Source: Candidatus Cloacimonas sp.
GTDB taxonomy: Bacteria > Cloacimonadota > Cloacimonadia > Cloacimonadales > Cloacimonadaceae
Assembly: GCA_023227825.1 (NCBI GenBank)
Contig: JALOCJ010000006.1
Span: 62,001-126,000, forward strand
Direction of reading: 5' to 3'
Length of the DNA stretch: 64,000 nucleotides
Below are positions 63,782 through 64,000 of the stretch, piece after piece. Each line of letters begins with the position of its first letter. The first letter of the stretch is position 1. Under the pieces are notes generated by a model that had not been told where the DNA came from, searched no databases, and worked only from the letters and a program-made list of their open reading frames with translations. The position numbers and the translations under genes were made by a program.

Positions 63782-63812
63782 GAGCAGAGGGCGGAGGGCT
63801 TAGGGCAGAGAG
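63781..63812. repeat. 7-bp-period tract between two four-helix-bundle genes
   Basis: GGCGGAG, GGCTTAG, GGCAGAG heptamers. The tract replaces the second half of the preceding gene and directly precedes the next start. Confidence 0.75.
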
Positions 63813-64000
63813 ATGATGGATAAAGAAATGTATAGATTTGAGAAACTGGATGTGTGGAAGAAAAGTATTGAGTTGTCTGATAGATTATTTGATATAGCAG
63901 ATAGAACTGATATGAAACACTGTTATAGATTTTCAGAACAGCTTAGAGCTGCAGCTATGAGTATTACTAATAATATTGCAGAAGGTTCTGCTTCAACTTC
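63813..64000 (+). CDS. Four-helix-bundle (S23/IVP family) protein, cut by window edge
   Basis: It opens at ATG 63813 (or 63828, MYRFEKLDVWKKS, the commoner N-terminus in this family). 62 codons are visible: YRFEKLDVWKKSIELSDRLF, FSEQLRAAAMSITNNIAEGS and a Ser/Thr end continuing past the window. RAAxSIxNNIAEGS is the family signature. These proteins are encoded within 23S rRNA intervening sequences in some bacteria, as stand-alone genes in many others, and are related to Avd of diversity-generating retroelements. Their function as stand-alone genes is unclear. Confidence 0.88.
   Translation, partial: MMDKEMYRFEKLDVWKKSIELSDRLFDIADRTDMKHCYRFSEQLRAAAMSITNNIAEGSAST

Noticed and set aside
63614..64000. 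Diversity-generating retroelement (Avd-like proteins)
   Set aside because: No reverse transcriptase, template repeat or variable repeat is visible; stand-alone four-helix-bundle genes are common.

Overview
The window looks like a chromosomal piece of an AT-rich, Gram-negative anaerobe of the FCB group, most likely Candidatus Cloacimonadota (WWE1). This is an inference from protein style. Four large secreted proteins end in FlgD-like, type IX-style sorting domains, typically with an NPFNP or NPF/NPY motif. Two PorV/PorQ-like outer-membrane proteins, a Bacteroidetes-style ExbB-ExbD-ExbD-TonB set and a Gld-like ABC locus are also present. No rRNA, phage, integrase or transposase was seen.

Layout. 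1-5537 (minus): AddA-like helicase (running off the left edge) and AddB-like nuclease, a double-strand-break repair pair. 5802-7319 (minus): cardiolipin synthase. 8109-9874 (plus): lipoprotein and permease of a B12/iron-type importer without its ATPase. 10860-22606 (minus): one long operon reading TonB-dependent receptor, ExbB, ExbD, ExbD, TonB, a 1040-aa secreted protein, a PorV-like barrel and a sorted secreted protein, closed by a strong terminator. 22800-30715 (minus): eight-gene operon of PTS IIA-like protein, PorV-like protein, glyS, pta, aspartate aminotransferase, a small membrane protein, a PfkB kinase and purM. 32229-39409 (plus): HlyD-like adaptor, ABC ATPase, permease, GldG-like and DUF4340 proteins, GNAT and phosphofructokinase. 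39990-49027 (plus): tyrS, M50 protease, glnA and a giant C25-peptidase-like secreted protein. 49206-51301 (minus): M20 amidohydrolase and asd. 51437-55360 (plus): tRNA-Arg(CCU), an RNase II/R-type exonuclease, and an EcoRV-like restriction-modification pair. 56185-62715 (minus): a sorted beta-propeller-like secreted protein, WecA-like transferase, GT4 glycosyltransferase and a degenerate deacetylase-like protein. 63614-64000 (plus): two four-helix-bundle (S23/IVP family) genes, one truncated and one cut by the window edge.

The most unusual content is between and inside genes. Four repeat families fill most long gaps. (i) A REP-like hairpin has an 8-bp stem, a purine-rich 4-nt loop and a TTCCGG tag on one side. 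Its stems differ between copies but stay complementary. It forms arrays of 33-bp and 143-bp period and has been inserted, in frame and in three copies, into the ABC ATPase gene at 34205-34362. (ii) A roughly 300-450-bp noncoding element occurs three times (two plus, one minus) around a long hairpin made of 11-bp iterons; a fourth locus has the same hairpin design with a different word. (iii) 9-bp-period repeats of the TCTGTGTAA/TCTGCGTCA type occur. (iv) 7-bp-period repeats flank the four-helix-bundle genes. Families i and ii are my best candidates for something undescribed.
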